Assembly (NCBI GenBank): GCA_030150425.1 | Contig: JASLFY010000099.1 | Span: 1-6,313, forward strand | Origin: Yimella sp. | GTDB taxonomy: Bacteria; Actinomycetota; Actinomycetes; Actinomycetales; Dermatophilaceae | DNA: 6,313 nt | Direction: 5' to 3' | Part shown: positions 5,820 through 6,313 of the stretch, piece after piece | How positions within the stretch are numbered: position 1 is the stretch's first letter | Layout: each line of letters opens with the position of its first letter | Notes under the pieces: generated by a model | Told to the model about the DNA's origin: nothing | The model's database searches: none | Seen by the model: the letters and a program-made list of their open reading frames with translations, nothing else | Program-made: the position numbers and the translations under genes

Positions 5820-6107
5820 CTCGACCGCGGGCACGATCCGGATGTCACGGACGACGCCGTCGCCCAGGGCGGCGAGCGCCTTGCCGTAGGCCTCGCTGTC
5901 GTGGCAGGCGACGGCCGCTTCGACCGAGTCGAACTCGATGAGCACCGAACGCTGCGTCGTGCCCGCTTCGAAGGCGGCGGCGGCCACGTCGCGGGCGAGG
6001 AAACGCCCTCCGCCGGCCTCGATCGCGGCCGGGGCGAGTTCGGCGTACGCGGCCAACTTCGCCGGGTCGTGAATCTCGAGGTAGGTGCTGATCCAGTACG
6101 CAGTCAT
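5817..6107 (-). CDS. DUF1330 family protein
   Basis: A 96-residue cytoplasmic protein with the DUF1330 pattern: AYWISTYLEIHDPAKLAAYAELAPAAI is represented by YWIST (4-8), DPAKLAAYAELAP (14-26), then GGGRFLARD (32-40), RSVLIEFDS (53-61) and AYGKALA (73-79). DUF1330 proteins have a ferredoxin-like fold of about 95 residues and form dimeric alpha-beta barrels; no general function is established. The frame is open farther upstream, but that part is read through the hairpin and the tRNA gene and is not coding. ATG at 6107 starts the conserved domain exactly. There is no clear ribosome binding site. TACGGT (6119-6114, minus) six bases before the ATG suggests a leaderless message. It converges on the response regulator with 25 bases between the stops and has no evident link to the transporter. 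Confidence 0.88.
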   Translation of the reverse strand: MTAYWISTYLEIHDPAKLAAYAELAPAAIEAGGGRFLARDVAAAAFEAGTTQRSVLIEFDSVEAAVACHDSEAYGKALAALGDGVVRDIRIVPAVE

Positions 6108-6113
6108 GGGACG

Positions 6114-6119
6114 ACCGTA
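6114..6119 (-). promoter_or_regulatory. Possible -10 element for a leaderless DUF1330 message
   Basis: Minus-strand TACGGT fits TANNNT and lies six bases before the ATG at 6107, where a leaderless actinobacterial -10 is expected. The sequence in front of the ATG (GGTCGTCCC) has no ribosome binding site. No -35 stands out. Confidence 0.35.
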
Positions 6120-6164
6120 GCGACCGGCGCCGACACACGACGCGGTGAATCGACCGGGGAAACA

Positions 6165-6196
6165 CGAAGCCCCTGACCAGTTGGTCAGGGGCTTCG
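6165..6196 (-). terminator. Strong hairpin terminator after tRNA-Leu
   Basis: CGAAGCCCCTGACCA (6165-6179) is perfectly complementary to TGGTCAGGGGCTTCG (6182-6196); in practice this gives a stem of about 14 pairs with a four-base loop. It starts five bases beyond the 3' end of the tRNA gene. On the minus strand it is followed by TGTTTCCCC, a short T-rich run. This is the usual arrangement for a tRNA transcript end and separates it from DUF1330. Confidence 0.85.
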
Positions 6197-6201
6197 ATCT
6201 G

Positions 6202-6285
6202 TGCGCGAGGGGGGAGTTGAACCCCCACGCCCTTTCGGGCACACGGACCTGAACCGTGCGCGTCTGCCTATTCCGCCACTCGCGC
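6202..6285 (-). tRNA. tRNA-Leu (anticodon CAG)
   Basis: The minus strand folds as an 84-base class II tRNA. The acceptor stem is GCGCGAG (6285-6279) with CTCGCGC (6209-6203), and the discriminator base is A (6202). The anticodon stem CACGG/CCGTG encloses a seven-base loop TTCAGGT (6253-6247) with anticodon CAG at 6251-6249, reading the codon CUG. A long variable arm, TGCCC-GAAA-GGGCG, is the hallmark of leucine or serine tRNAs. The T-arm is GGGGG-TTCAACT-CCCCC. The CCA end is not encoded, since the next bases are CAG after A73, so it would be added by an enzyme. The D-arm region GTGGCGGAATAGGCAGAC is typical of tRNA-Leu. CUG is a major Leu codon in the genes of this window. Confidence 0.97.
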
Positions 6286-6313
6286 GAGTGCCGCATCAGT
6301 CTGCCCGTTTCTG

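Noticed and set aside
6108..6296. N-terminal extension of the DUF1330 frame (159 residues in total)
   Set aside because: The extra part translates the tRNA-Leu gene and its terminator (the familiar spurious WRNRQTRTVQVR reading), so it is not protein.
1..6313. CRISPR array, insertion sequence, prophage or attachment site, including at the tRNA-Leu
   Set aside because: I saw no regularly spaced repeats, no transposase or integrase frame, and no second copy of the tRNA 3' end in the window. A tRNA gene alone is not evidence of integration.

Overview
The window is high-GC DNA with strong third-position G/C preference, GTG starts at three of its genes, GGAGG-type ribosome binding sites, leaderless-looking promoters and a tRNA-Leu without an encoded CCA end. 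This fits an actinobacterium. A DUF6318-type lipoprotein points the same way, but I cannot name a genus.

Layout from left to right. Positions 1-419 (minus strand) hold the N-terminal part of a small secreted lipoprotein of the DUF6318 type, cut by the left edge. From 606 to 3361 (minus strand) lies a compact three-gene ABC importer operon of the NitT/TauT (SsuABC/NrtABC-like) class, transcribed ATPase, permease, substrate-binding lipoprotein, and closed by a hairpin at 536-567. A 178-base divergent regulatory region (3362-3539) follows. On the plus strand, 3540-5791 encodes a CitA/DcuS-family sensor kinase and a CitB/DcuR-family response regulator, overlapping by ATGA. A DUF1330 protein (5817-6107, minus) converges on the regulator across only 25 bases. 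The right end holds a strong hairpin (6165-6196) and a tRNA-Leu(CAG) gene (6202-6285), both minus strand.

How the genes fit together: the kinase has a periplasmic-type PAS sensor whose binding residues look like those of citrate sensor CitA. It is divergently paired with an ABC importer of a family usually linked to sulfonates, nitrate, taurine, pyrimidines or aromatic acids. The simplest reading is a sensor-regulated uptake system in which the kinase senses an extracellular organic acid and the regulator activates the importer and probably its own operon. The shared intergenic region carries a tandem TTCTGCGC repeat, a candidate regulator site, and a GTGA-N6-TCAC inverted repeat matching the CRP/GlxR half-site pattern. 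The actual substrate cannot be read from the sequence.

Most of the window is recognisable. I see no CRISPR array, insertion sequence, phage gene or clear sign of recent transfer. The less ordinary points are the CitAB-like system paired with a NitT/TauT transporter, the structured divergent promoter region, the kinase's leaderless start, and an Asn where the G1 box normally has Asp.
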